From: Flavobacterium sp. N2038
GTDB lineage: Bacteria; Bacteroidota; Bacteroidia; Flavobacteriales; Flavobacteriaceae
Direction: 5' to 3'
DNA length: 64,000 bases
NCBI RefSeq assembly: GCF_025947185.1
Contig: NZ_CP110001.1
Coordinates: 868,001 to 932,000 of the forward strand
The notes under the pieces are model-generated. The model saw nothing but the letters and a program-made list of their open reading frames with translations, was not told the DNA's origin and ran no database searches. A program made the position numbers and the translations under genes. Position 1 is the stretch's first letter. Each line of letters starts with the position of its first letter. Positions 32,604 through 39,461 of this stretch are shown one piece after another.

Positions 32604-34073
32604 ATGAACCCATTATTATTAACCGATGGTTACAAAGTTGACCACAGAAGACAATATCCAGATAATACCACTTTAGTTTATTCTAACTGGACACCTCGTA
32701 AATCAAGAATTGAAGGTCTGGATGAGGTTGTGTTTTTTGGATTACAGTATTTCATCAAAAAATATATCATTAACGATTTTGAGGAGTATTTCTTTAAAAA
32801 ACCAAAAGAAGAAGTGATTAAGAAATATTCCAGAAGAATCAATAATTATTTGGGCGAAAACCAAGTTGGTACAAAACATATCGAAGACTTACACGATTTA
32901 GGATACATCCCGATGGTTTTTAAAGCTTTGCCAGAAGGAGCAAGCGTTCCGTTGCGAGTGCCAATGTTTACGATGTACAATACCATTCCGGAGTTTTTCT
33001 GGCTGACCAATTATTTCGAAACTTTACTTTCTGCAGTAATCTGGCTTCCTTGCAACTCAGCAACACTTGCAAAAGAGTATAGAAAAGTATTAGATAAATA
33101 TGCCGACCAAACTTCATCTGTTCCTGAATTTGTAGATTGGCAGGCGCATGATTTCTCTATGAGAGGAATGGGCGGAATCGAAGCAGCAGTAACTTCTGCA
33201 GCCGGACATTTATTGAGTTTTACAGGATCTGATACAATTCCGGCAATAGATTTCTTCGAAGAATATTACAAAGCCAATTCTGATTTAGAATTAATTGCAG
33301 GTTCAGTAGCCGCTACAGAACATTCTGTAATGTGTATGGGGACTACAGAAGGCGAGTATGAAACTTTTAAAAGATTGATTACAGAAGTATATCCAAAAGG
33401 AATTGTTTCTATCGTTTCTGATACCTGGGATTTATGGAAAGTTTTGACGGATTATTTGCCTCGATTGAGAGAAGATATCGTTTCAAGAGAGGGTAAAGTC
33501 GTAATTCGCCCTGACAGTGGTGATCCGGTTGATATTATCTGTGGAAATCCAAACGGAAAAACAGAACAAGAAAAGAAAGGGGTTATCGAATTGCTTTGGG
33601 ATGTTTTTGGCGGTACAACAAATGCAAAAGGATTCAAAGAATTAGTTCCGCAAATCGGAGCTATTTATGGAGACAGTATTACTGTAGCAAGAGCAACACA
33701 AATTTGCGAAAGATTGAAAGCAAAAGGATTTGCCTCTACAAATGTTGTTCTTGGAATTGGTTCTTTCACTTATCAATACAACACCAGAGATACTTTCGGA
33801 TTTGCGATGAAAGCAACTTATGGAGAAGTAAACGGAGAGGGAAGAGCCATCTTTAAAGATCCAATTACAGACGACGGAACTAAAAAATCGGCCAAAGGAT
33901 TGATGAAAATAGATTTAATCGACGGAAAGTATCATTTAACTGATAATGTTTCCTGGGAAGAAGAAAAACAAGGTGAATTGAAAGAGATTTTCAGAGATGG
34001 AAAACTTTTGATTGATCAATCGCTGAGTGAGATTAGAACGAGAGTTAAAAGTGAAGTGAGCATAGAAGCTTAA
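32604..34073 (+). CDS. nadV: Nicotinamide phosphoribosyltransferase homolog (NadV/Namat-type)
   Basis: A 489-residue NAMPT-family enzyme, close in length to human NAMPT (491). Visible functional residues are LLLTDGYKVDH near the start, DFSMRG (about 183-188), D210 in GSDTIP, the catalytic H240 in AATEHSV, and VIRPDSGDP (300-308, R302 and D304). Normal members join nicotinamide and PRPP to make NMN. The phage relative Namat uses ADP-ribose-pyrophosphate instead, making NAD+ directly. In an operon with a Prs-like gene and ADP-ribose-releasing enzymes, either is possible. Last gene of the operon, followed by a terminator. Confidence 0.94.
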   Translation: MNPLLLTDGYKVDHRRQYPDNTTLVYSNWTPRKSRIEGLDEVVFFGLQYFIKKYIINDFEEYFFKKPKEEVIKKYSRRINNYLGENQVGTKHIEDLHDLGYIPMVFKALPEGASVPLRVPMFTMYNTIPEFFWLTNYFETLLSAVIWLPCNSATLAKEYRKVLDKYADQTSSVPEFVDWQAHDFSMRGMGGIEAAVTSAAGHLLSFTGSDTIPAIDFFEEYYKANSDLELIAGSVAATEHSVMCMGTTEGEYETFKRLITEVYPKGIVSIVSDTWDLWKVLTDYLPRLREDIVSREGKVVIRPDSGDPVDIICGNPNGKTEQEKKGVIELLWDVFGGTTNAKGFKELVPQIGAIYGDSITVARATQICERLKAKGFASTNVVLGIGSFTYQYNTRDTFGFAMKATYGEVNGEGRAIFKDPITDDGTKKSAKGLMKIDLIDGKYHLTDNVSWEEEKQGELKEIFRDGKLLIDQSLSEIRTRVKSEVSIEA

Positions 34074-34082
34074 TTATAAACG

Positions 34083-34112
34083 AAAGCCTGAATTGAAATT
34101 CAGGCTTTTTAT
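34083..34112 (+). terminator. Terminator of the NAD/ADP-ribose operon
   Basis: AAAGCCTGAATT and AATTCAGGCTTT form a near-perfect stem with a tiny loop, followed by T residues. It begins 9 bases after the nadV stop. Confidence 0.85.
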
Positions 34113-34130
34113 TGAAATTATAAATGTGGT

Positions 34131-34312
34131 GAGGCCTTTGTCAAAGTTCGAAACTTTGACAAAGGTTTTTTCGTTTTAAGAGAAATCAATTGCCTCCAGT
34201 TTTAACTGGAGGTTAAAAGAGATATCGCAACATCGGCTTTAGCCAAACGTATTTTGGCTAAAGCCATGTGTTGTTGAAAATAAAAAACCTCCAGTTAAAA
34301 CTGGAGGCAATT
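34131..34312. repeat. Compound palindromic repeat cluster
   Basis: Three palindromes. CCTTTGTCAAAGTT/AACTTTGACAAAGG (about 34132-34164) is followed by T residues and can terminate. TTGCCTCCAGTTTTAACTGG...AGGTT (34190-34214) and its inverse at 34286-34312 flank an inner hairpin GGCTTTAGCCAAA/TTTGGCTAAAGCC (34235-34265). The outer copies face each other, so the block can fold as a long cruciform. It resembles REP-type elements of Bacteroidota more than a gene. Confidence 0.75.
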
Positions 34313-34319
34313 CAAAAAT

Positions 34320-35024
34320 TTAAATGCAATATTTTGCTTTAAATTCCTGAGCATCTTTGTTTGAATTAAATTTTATTAAACCAAGACCTTCTTTATTACT
34401 AATTTTCTTTTCTCGGATTAATTTTCCAATTAGAAATTCGAAAAGAATATACGATCGATGTTCTTCATTGATAAAATCTAAATATTCTTTTTTGAAAGGA
34501 ATTTTTTCGGAGGAAATAATATGAATTAAAGTATTTTGTAATTCATCAAGATGACGTTCGGTATTTAACTGAAAATGTTTTTCAATTTTAATTCCGTTAC
34601 AAGTAAATGAAATTAGATTTTCGACGCCATTCCCATACATAGGACCATATCTGTAATTTTTTGTTTTTTCTCCAGAGAACGAATTTCCATAAATAACTAA
34701 ATTTTCTAATTTTGAATATTTGTATTCAATTCCATTTATAACTAAGAAGTCTTCTCTAAATGTAATTTTCCCATCAAAAGCGCCATTAAGATTTTCAAAT
34801 TCCCCTAGTCTGATAAAATAACTACTAAAATTTACTAGAAAGATAATTAATGATATATAATAAATCCACTGAGGGAATTTATAATTGTAATATTTTTCAA
34901 TGAATAAAATTGGTAATGAATATATTACAAGTACTCCTAAAGAATACCAGCAAAGTTTTTCTGATCGAGTTAAATTAAAACCTTTTGGTTCTTTAGGAAT
35001 GAAAATAGAGGCGGAGAAAAGCAT
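34320..35024 (-). CDS. Hypothetical protein with two membrane helices
   Basis: A 234-residue protein. Two hydrophobic helices (about 26-43 and 54-71; YSLGVLVIYSLPILF and IYYISLIIFLVNFSSYF) are followed by a mixed soluble domain (about 80-234) without recognisable motifs. A PH-like beta pattern (KITFREDFLVINGIEYKYSKLENLVIYG) is possible. The ATG at 35022-35024 touches the nadD stop, so it is cotranscribed with nadD, but it is unrelated by known function. AT-richness is a little higher than in nadD, which hints at an accessory gene. Confidence 0.75.
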   Translation of the reverse strand: MLFSASIFIPKEPKGFNLTRSEKLCWYSLGVLVIYSLPILFIEKYYNYKFPQWIYYISLIIFLVNFSSYFIRLGEFENLNGAFDGKITFREDFLVINGIEYKYSKLENLVIYGNSFSGEKTKNYRYGPMYGNGVENLISFTCNGIKIEKHFQLNTERHLDELQNTLIHIISSEKIPFKKEYLDFINEEHRSYILFEFLIGKLIREKKISNKEGLGLIKFNSNKDAQEFKAKYCI

Positions 35025-35606
35025 CTACTTCTTATAAAAATTATTATGATCAATATATTCCCAAACTTTTGGCGGTAACAAAGGCTGAATATTTTTGCCT
35101 TCTTTAATACTGTTTCGAATAAAAGTTGAAGAAATCTCTACAATTGGAGCATCAATAATATGGATTTTTGGATGCGATTTTAACTCGATATTTTCCGGTT
35201 CATCAGAAATACGTGGATAAACATATATATCATGATTATCAAGGATTACTTCATAGTTCTTCCACTTATGGAATGTTTTCAAATTGTCTTCACCCATAAT
35301 CAATGAAAATTCATGATTTGGGTATTTTTCCTGTAAATGTGCTAAAGTAATTACGGTATAATTGGGCTGAGGTAATTTAAACTCAATATCAGATGGTTTA
35401 ATTTTTGGATATTCTTCTGTAGCCAAAAAAACCATTTGCAAGCGCTGATGATCGTCAAGCAGAGTAGCTTTCTTTTTTAAAGGATTATGAGGTGTAACCA
35501 CCATCCAAATCTGATCTAAATCTGCAAACTCGGCCATATGATTGGCAATGATCAAATGACCAACATGAATGGGATTGTAAGTTCCGAAATATAAACCTAT
35601 TTTCAT
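35025..35606 (-). CDS. nadD: Nicotinate-nucleotide adenylyltransferase
   Basis: A 193-residue NadD that joins NaMN (or NMN) with ATP in NAD biosynthesis. It has the nucleotidyltransferase motif GTYNPIHVGHLIIA, the adenine pocket MVVTPHNPLKKK and the C-terminal EISSTFIRNSI. Length fits. It is transcribed opposite to the NAD/ADP-ribose operon, and order gmk-nadD with the YicC gene upstream is common in flavobacteria, so I read its nearness to the NAD operon as incidental. Confidence 0.96.
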   Translation of the reverse strand: MKIGLYFGTYNPIHVGHLIIANHMAEFADLDQIWMVVTPHNPLKKKATLLDDHQRLQMVFLATEEYPKIKPSDIEFKLPQPNYTVITLAHLQEKYPNHEFSLIMGEDNLKTFHKWKNYEVILDNHDIYVYPRISDEPENIELKSHPKIHIIDAPIVEISSTFIRNSIKEGKNIQPLLPPKVWEYIDHNNFYKK

Positions 35607-35641
35607 TTTCTAGAGTTTCACAGAGAGTTGCTAAGATAGCA

Positions 35642-35682
35642 CAAAGATTCGCAAAGTTTTATTTCAACTTGGCGAATCTTTG
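35642..35682. terminator. Hairpin between gmk and nadD
   Basis: CAAAGATTCGC pairs with GCGAATCTTTG around an 19-nt loop, with further AAAG words around it. It may be an attenuating repeat between the two genes; T-runs are poor. Confidence 0.45.
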
Positions 35683-35714
35683 CGTTTTTCTTTGTGGATC
35701 TCTGCGGAATAAAA

Positions 35715-36287
35715 TTATTTATTTACGAAGTCCTTAACCAATTGATGAGCTTCTTCTAAAGCTACAGGTAAATCATAATTTTTGATAATTACATCAAATT
35801 GAGGAGCTGTTGCCAATTCTACAGAAGCTTTTGCAATACGCATATTGATTTTATCATCACTTTCGGTAGAGCGCTCTTTTAATCTGCGTTTTAATTCGTC
35901 AACGCTTGGTGGTTTTACAAAGACAGCTAGAGTCTGCTCTGGAAATTTATGTTTGATTCGAAGTCCACCCGCAACATCAATATCAAAAATGACATTTTTT
36001 CCTAGGGCCCATATTCTCTCAATCTCCGATTTTAAAGTGCCATAGAAGTTATCGCGATAAACTTCTTCCCATTCCAAGAAATCCTCAGCTTTAATGTGCT
36101 TTTTGAATTCTTCTAACGAAATGAAATAATAATCCTTTCCGTGTACTTCTTCTCCACGTGGTTCACGTGATGCTGCCGAAATCGAAAATTCAAGATTTAA
36201 ATCTTCTTGACCTAATAAATGCTTTACGATAGTTGTTTTTCCTGAGCCTGAAGGTGCTGAAAAAACAATTAATTTTCCTTTGTTCAT
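35715..36287 (-). CDS. gmk: Guanylate kinase
   Basis: A 190-residue kinase that turns GMP into GDP. It has the P-loop FSAPSGSGKTTIV, the GMP-binding region SAASREPRGEEVHGKDYYFIS (read in parts) and the lid region ERSTESDDKINMRIAKA. Length is standard. It lies between the YicC-family gene and nadD in the same direction, separated from each by repeat-like hairpins. Confidence 0.97.
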   Translation of the reverse strand: MNKGKLIVFSAPSGSGKTTIVKHLLGQEDLNLEFSISAASREPRGEEVHGKDYYFISLEEFKKHIKAEDFLEWEEVYRDNFYGTLKSEIERIWALGKNVIFDIDVAGGLRIKHKFPEQTLAVFVKPPSVDELKRRLKERSTESDDKINMRIAKASVELATAPQFDVIIKNYDLPVALEEAHQLVKDFVNK

Positions 36288-36293
36288 TAATGT

Positions 36294-36378
36294 ATGCTTT
36301 AGGCTTTAAGCAATACGCTTTAAGCTTTAATTTGATGTCTTTATTCTTGCTTATAGCCTATAGCTTAAAGCTTACTGC
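36294..36378. repeat. GCTTTAAGC/GCTTAAAGC palindromic block
   Basis: Several words of GCTTTA and TTAAAGC in opposite orientation (for example CGCTTTAAGCTTTAA and TAGCTTAAAGC) lie just after the end of the YicC-family gene. It may act as terminator for that gene. Confidence 0.5.
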
Positions 36379-36381
36379 TTT

Positions 36382-37242
36382 TTAAAGCACATTCAAAACC
36401 TGTTCTTTAATCTTCTCCAATTCATCTTTCATCATCACAACCAGTTTCTGCATTTGTGCATGATTTGATTTAGAACCCATTGTATTGATTTCACGGCCCA
36501 TTTCCTGAGTAATAAAGCCAAGTTTGCGACCATTAGCTTCAGAACCGTTTAAAGTTTCCAGGAAATAATCTAGATGGTTGGTTAAACGAACTTTTTCTTC
36601 TGTAATATCCAGTTTTTCTAAATAATAGATTAACTCCTGCTCAAAACGATTTTCATCAACATTTACCTGCAATTCTGAAATAGCAGTTTGTAAACGGTCT
36701 TTAATGGCCTGAATACGTTCCGGATCCAGTGCCAGAGTATCATTCATGTATTGACGGATATTTGCAATTCGAAGATTAAACTCTTTTTCAAGAGATTCAC
36801 CTTCGTCTTTTCTAAAACTTAAGATATTTTGAAGTGCTTCATCGATCGTAACCTGAATTTGATCCCAGTCATTTTCGTCTATTTCTTCACGCTCTGTTTT
36901 TAATGTATCAGGCATACGAACGGCCATTTTCATTAATTCAGTTTCATCAGCGTCCGGATTTACTTCCTTCAATTGTGCGATATAATACTTTACGATAGGT
37001 ACATTTACTTTTGTCGAAGTTTGTTCTGCAGTACTTTCGATATAAATTCCGAAATCAATTTTACCTCTTTCAAGTTTAGTAGAAATCAAGGTTCTTAAAC
37101 CTAATTCCATTTCGCGGTAAAGCGAAGGCATTCTTACGTTTAAATCTAAACCTTTACTGTTTAAGGATTTTACTTCGACTGTAATTTTTTTTGTAGGCAA
37201 TTGCAAAGAAGCTTTGCCAAACCCTGTCATAGATTGTATCAT
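36382..37242 (-). CDS. YicC-family endoribonuclease
   Basis: A 286-residue protein from the ATG at 37240-37242 (MIQSMTGFGKA); a longer reading to 37302 would start before the promoter element. The N-terminus MTGFGKASLQLP, the middle RGKIDFGIYIES and the C-terminal SEANGRKLGFITQEMGREINTMGSKSNH (read in two parts) are all hallmarks. YicC of E. coli and relatives is a ribonuclease that promotes decay of small RNAs and acts in stationary phase. Upstream of gmk in many genomes. Confidence 0.94.
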   Translation of the reverse strand: MIQSMTGFGKASLQLPTKKITVEVKSLNSKGLDLNVRMPSLYREMELGLRTLISTKLERGKIDFGIYIESTAEQTSTKVNVPIVKYYIAQLKEVNPDADETELMKMAVRMPDTLKTEREEIDENDWDQIQVTIDEALQNILSFRKDEGESLEKEFNLRIANIRQYMNDTLALDPERIQAIKDRLQTAISELQVNVDENRFEQELIYYLEKLDITEEKVRLTNHLDYFLETLNGSEANGRKLGFITQEMGREINTMGSKSNHAQMQKLVVMMKDELEKIKEQVLNVL

Positions 37243-37261
37243 ATAATTGAGTATAAAGGCG

Positions 37262-37269
37262 CAAAGATA
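37262..37269 (-). promoter_or_regulatory. -7 promoter element for the YicC-gmk-nadD genes
   Basis: The minus strand reads TATCTTTG, matching TAnnTTTG, about 20 bases before the YicC ATG at 37242. Confidence 0.5.
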
Positions 37270-37332
37270 ATTAAAAGTTTGCAGTGTTGCGCTGTAAATC
37301 ACTATTCTGTGAGACCTGTTGTTTTAAGGTGT

Positions 37333-37427
37333 GTTTTTGCCACAAATTTTAAGGATTAAATCTTGTAAGATCGCTGCATTAGAAAAAAAATAAGCAGTTT
37401 GATTTACGAAAATTTGTGGCAAAAAAC
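37333..37427. repeat. Inverted repeat around a 58-base centre
   Basis: GTTTTTGCCACAAATTTT (37333-37350) and AAAATTTGTGGCAAAAAAC (37409-37427) are inverse complements. The centre has no reading frame. It has the form of a small palindromic mobile-like or terminator element between two same-strand genes. Confidence 0.6.
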
Positions 37428-37438
37428 GGGTAAAGCTT

Positions 37439-37789
37439 TTAGCTTAAAACTTTTATAACTTCTGTTATATTTTTCTGGCTGTTGCCAATGTAAATTTTTC
37501 CGTCAATAATAAAAACCGGACGGCTTAAAAAAGTATAATGCTCTAAGATGTATTTTTTAAAATCTGCTTCTGTCAATGATTTATTTTTTAAATCCATAGA
37601 TTTATACAGTTGTGCTTTTTTGCTGAATAAAGCTTCATAGCTTCCCGAAAGTTTATACATTTCTTCGAGTTCAGCTTCTGTAATTGGATTTTGTCTGATA
37701 TCCTGAAAAGTCAGATTGTGATTTTCAGGAAGACTTTTAATGATTTTGCGGCAAGTATCGCACGAAGCCAGATAATATATTTTGTTCAT
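37439..37789 (-). CDS. ArsC/Spx-family thioredoxin-fold protein
   Basis: A 116-residue ArsC-like protein. The active site is SCDTCRKI (C9, C12), a CxxC as in Spx-like members rather than the single-Cys CxxS of arsenate reductase. QDIRQNPITEAEL and the cis-Pro region RPVFIIDGKIYIG fit the family. True arsenate reductase activity is doubtful without ars genes nearby. It may be a redox regulator or a thiol oxidoreductase. Confidence 0.88.
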   Translation of the reverse strand: MNKIYYLASCDTCRKIIKSLPENHNLTFQDIRQNPITEAELEEMYKLSGSYEALFSKKAQLYKSMDLKNKSLTEADFKKYILEHYTFLSRPVFIIDGKIYIGNSQKNITEVIKVLS

Positions 37790-37866
37790 GATTTATATTT
37801 TTAGAGACTACAAAGAAAATTCATTTAAAACTTAAAAATGAGTAATTTTAGAAAAAAAATGTAATT

Positions 37867-38322
37867 ATGAATTCAGTATTTGAAGTACAAAAAACAATTA
37901 GAGAAATTCTTTTGAAAATTTTAGATAATCATTCATTAGAACAATTGAATAAAATTCCGGAGGGATTTAGTAATAATTTAATTTGGAATGTTGCACACTG
38001 TGTGGCTTCACAACAAGTGTTGATCTATAAATTATCAGGTTTGCCTACTATGGTTTCTGAGGAATTTATTGCAAAATACAGAAAAGGAACAAAACCGGAA
38101 GGTGATGTTTCGCAAGCAGAGGTTGATGAAATCAAAACATTATTATCCTCTACATTTTTACAAACGATTAATGACTTTGAGAAGAACATTTTTGTTAATT
38201 ATACCGAATATACAACGAGTTTGGGATATACGCTTAAAAACATTCAAGGAGCTTTGGATTTTAATAATTACCATGAAGGAATTCATACCGGAATTATAAT
38301 GGGCATTAGAAAGTTTGTTTAA
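37867..38322 (+). CDS. DinB-family protein, third copy in the window
   Basis: A 151-residue DinB superfamily protein. Possible metal ligands are H42 (WNVAHCVASQQ) and the pair in NNYHEGIHTGIIMGIRK (about 137 and 141). The pattern is the usual four-helix bundle. It is closest in outline to the small DinB proteins common in Bacteroidota, with unknown substrate. Single gene, ended by a bidirectional terminator. Confidence 0.85.
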   Translation: MNSVFEVQKTIREILLKILDNHSLEQLNKIPEGFSNNLIWNVAHCVASQQVLIYKLSGLPTMVSEEFIAKYRKGTKPEGDVSQAEVDEIKTLLSSTFLQTINDFEKNIFVNYTEYTTSLGYTLKNIQGALDFNNYHEGIHTGIIMGIRKFV

Positions 38323-38325
38323 ATA

Positions 38326-38362
38326 AAAATCCCGTTCTGAAATTCAGAACGGGATTTTTTTT
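38326..38362. terminator. Bidirectional terminator
   Basis: AAAATCCCGTTCTGAA pairs with TTCAGAACGGGATTTT, with A residues before and T residues after, between convergent genes. Confidence 0.85.
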
Positions 38363-38849
38363 ATTTTTCGATAATGGTCTCGATGGTTACTTTCATTGCA
38401 CCAGCACCTTTATTTTTGGTAATATCCATAAAGGCACGCTTAGAAAGGTCTATTTCACGTGTTTTTACAAATGGACCGCGGTCAGTGATTTTTACAATAA
38501 CAAACTTTCCATTAGCTTCATTTGTAACTTTTACTCTTGTTCCAAAAGGAAGTTTTTTATGTGCGGCAGTATATTTGTTGTTGTTGAATCTGCTGCCATC
38601 TGCAGTTTTTTTGCCATTAAAACGGTCTGCGTAGTAGGAAGCATGTGCCGTTTTTTTGTATAGTTTTAATTTTAAGCCTTTGTCAGTAAAAACTGAATCG
38701 GTAGGCATGGCAATAATATTAGGTCGCGATAGGCTATCTTGTATTATTTTGGGCTCGATGGCCGGTTTGGTTTGGCTTATAACGTAGGTGAAGCAACTTA
38801 TAAAAGTTGCCGTAAGCGCTGTGAGTATAATGTTTTTTTTATTTCTCAT
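38361..38849 (-). CDS. RlpA-like septal ring lytic protein (double-psi beta-barrel)
   Basis: A 162-residue exported protein with an N-terminal signal or anchor (about 8-25). The RlpA/3D domain covers about 68-160: ASYYADRFNGKKTADGSRFN (read in parts), AAHKKLPFGTRVKVTN, VIVKITDRGPFVKTREIDLS. The Asp in DRGPF is the usual catalytic acid. Such proteins cut denuded glycan strands at the division site. No SPOR domain is present, so septal targeting by SPOR is not expected. Confidence 0.9.
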   Translation of the reverse strand: MRNKKNIILTALTATFISCFTYVISQTKPAIEPKIIQDSLSRPNIIAMPTDSVFTDKGLKLKLYKKTAHASYYADRFNGKKTADGSRFNNNKYTAAHKKLPFGTRVKVTNEANGKFVIVKITDRGPFVKTREIDLSKRAFMDITKNKGAGAMKVTIETIIEK

Positions 38850-38903
38850 GGGTTATTTTTTTCAGACTTGGGGAGTTTGTACAAATAATATGCCATTATA
38901 AAA

Positions 38904-38926
38904 AAAGTCCTACAATTCTAGGACTT
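38904..38926 (-). terminator. Terminator of the small membrane protein gene at 38932
   Basis: AAAGTCCTA and TAGGACTTT form the stem; on the minus strand it is followed by T residues. Confidence 0.8.
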
Positions 38927-38931
38927 TATTT

Positions 38932-39357
38932 TTATTGAAACCAAAGGTTCCAAGGTATTCTGCTAAGGATTAGCAATAATCCTAATCCGTAAAAAATTGC
39001 AAATGTTTTAAATTTTGCTTCGCTATTGATCAATTTTTTATGTTTAGACCATCCGATAGTAATTAGAATGATGGCAATGATGTTGATTAGTGGATGTTCT
39101 AAAGAAGTTAATCTTAGTTCAGCATTAGACATTTGTCCAAAAGCAGCTTTTCCTAAAGGAGAAACAAAGTAAAGAATCAGACCAATTAATAATTGTGTGT
39201 GTGTTCCAATTAATGCGAACAAAGAGATTTTGCGGTCTTTAGCTGTGAATTCTTTTTTAGAAGTTAAGCCTATTATTGCATTTACTACTGCAACCAAAAG
39301 TAGCAATAGAGCTAAATAAGCCCAGCCCGAGTGAAATTTTTGTAAAAAATGGTACAT
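38932..39357 (-). CDS. Four-helix membrane protein (cytochrome b-like)
   Basis: A 141-residue protein with four hydrophobic helices (about 12-31, 44-66, 86-103 and 117-137). Histidines within or near them (FHSGWAYL, IGTHTQLLIG, LEHPLINI) could bind haem, and relatives are often named cytochrome B, though no such function has been shown. The length and order fit a conserved flavobacterial family. It is a single gene between terminators. Confidence 0.8.
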   Translation of the reverse strand: MYHFLQKFHSGWAYLALLLLLVAVVNAIIGLTSKKEFTAKDRKISLFALIGTHTQLLIGLILYFVSPLGKAAFGQMSNAELRLTSLEHPLINIIAIILITIGWSKHKKLINSEAKFKTFAIFYGLGLLLILSRIPWNLWFQ

Positions 39358-39401
39358 AAATAAGATTTTTTGTTAAAACAAATATAGAAAAAAAGGCATA
39401 A

Positions 39402-39438
39402 AAAAACGGCATTAAACTAAAAGTCAATGCCGTTTTTT
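39402..39438 (-). terminator. Terminator of the TonB receptor gene
   Basis: AAAACGGCATT and AATGCCGTTTT form the stem; T-run on the minus strand. Confidence 0.8.
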
Positions 39439-39461
39439 GGTATTTATTTAGATTCTAAATA

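Noticed and set aside
25332..34073. Prophage or integrated element
   Set aside because: No integrase, terminase, capsid, tRNA target or flanking direct repeat was seen; the island has an ordinary operon layout.
35025..35606. nadD as a member of the NAD/ADP-ribose operon
   Set aside because: Opposite strand, separated by a terminator and a repeat cluster, and it belongs to the gmk-YicC neighbourhood.
37439..37789. Arsenate resistance gene
   Set aside because: The active site is CxxC and no other arsenic genes are adjacent; ArsC/Spx-like is the safer call.
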